Shown piece by piece: positions 22,126 to 22,397 of a stretch of 22,397 bases of DNA; the stretch's first letter is position 1, and every line of letters begins with the position of its first letter. The DNA is taken from positions 1-22,397 of the forward strand of contig JAISKQ010000047.1 in assembly GCA_031260865.1 (NCBI GenBank), written 5' to 3'. A program made the position numbers and the translations under genes. The notes beneath the pieces were generated by a model. It did not search any database and was not told the DNA's origin. It saw nothing but the letters and a program-made list of their open reading frames with translations. This DNA is from Prevotella sp. (GTDB taxonomy: Bacteria; Bacteroidota; Bacteroidia; Bacteroidales; Dysgonomonadaceae).

Positions 22126-22397
22126 ATGAGAAAAATTATAGGCGTTATATTTGCTTTCATAGGATTTGCTTTCATTTTTGGAGCTTGTAGTAGCGGTGAA
22201 ACATATACGGAAAAATTGAAGAAGCAGGAAAAAGCGATTAACCGGTTTATTGATACCGCCGGAATAAAAGTAATTTACACATATCCCAAAGATGGAATTT
22301 TTAAAGATAAAGAATACTTTAAAGAAGAGAACACAGGCGTTTATATCCATGTGATAAATCAGGGCAATAAAGACACGATTACTAAAGGGAATACAGT
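22126..22397 (+). CDS. DUF4827-like lipoprotein, 5' part only
   Basis: The frame opens at ATG 22126 and runs off the window end without a stop, giving the first 90 residues. It starts with a lipoprotein-type signal, MRKIIGVIFAFIGFAFIFGAC, with Cys21 preceded by FGA; Phe at -3 is slightly unusual for a lipobox. The mature part includes KKQEKAINRFIDTAGIKVI, YPKDGIF, KEYFKEENTGVYIHVIN and GNKDTITKGN. This looks like Bacteroidales DUF4827 proteins, a predicted FKBP-type peptidyl-prolyl isomerase-like lipoprotein family, recognised from memory. It is 31 bp behind the NrnA-like gene. Confidence 0.8.
   Translation, partial: MRKIIGVIFAFIGFAFIFGACSSGETYTEKLKKQEKAINRFIDTAGIKVIYTYPKDGIFKDKEYFKEENTGVYIHVINQGNKDTITKGNT

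Overview
This window looks like a chromosomal segment of a Bacteroidales bacterium, probably near Dysgonomonas, Parabacteroides or Porphyromonas. The pointers are a single fused SecD-SecF gene, a glutaminyl cyclase of the Porphyromonas/Tannerella type, carboxynorspermidine decarboxylase (NspC), a DUF4827 lipoprotein, start codons with A-rich rather than Shine-Dalgarno leaders, and repeated TAnnTTTG -7 boxes upstream of genes. No rRNA, tRNA, CRISPR array, transposase or integrase was recognised.

Layout. Positions 10-1086 (minus strand) encode the translesion polymerase DinB, followed by a 552-bp repeat-rich gap. A DUF418 membrane protein, an RluA-type pseudouridine synthase, a Xre-cupin regulator paired with an acyl-CoA synthetase, and SecDF then run on the plus strand to a strong terminator at 9638-9677. 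Next come a lipoprotein glutaminyl cyclase with SufE, a convergent thiamine pyrophosphokinase, NspC, an unlisted 52-residue gene (13409-13567) with its own terminator, and ribulose-phosphate 3-epimerase. The last block is ComEC, a DHH-family NrnA-like phosphoesterase, and a DUF4827 lipoprotein cut by the window end.

The accessory part is 14417-18997, between rpe and comEC. It is visibly more AT-rich than its surroundings, starts at its own promoter, and carries five tightly packed genes. In order they are: a secreted transglutaminase-like protein with a Cys-His-Glu triad; a short secreted protein with only the RHS core hinge and a C-terminal HxHP (JAB/JAMM-like) tip; two paralogous lipoproteins, the first overlapping the RHS gene by ATGA; and a second transglutaminase-like protein homologous to the first. 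I read this as a compact polymorphic-toxin cassette: a secreted effector without the usual RHS shell, tandem lipoprotein immunity candidates, and a pair of flanking paralogous enzymes of unknown role. Its three non-lipoprotein secreted products all have predicted signal-peptidase I sites followed by Gln, which would make them substrates of the glutaminyl cyclase encoded at 9803-10798.

Intergenic spaces hold several families of degenerate repeats: 7-bp tandem units, a 38-bp element present twice, a 24/25-bp element flanking the DUF418 gene, and CCATTGGC-type units.
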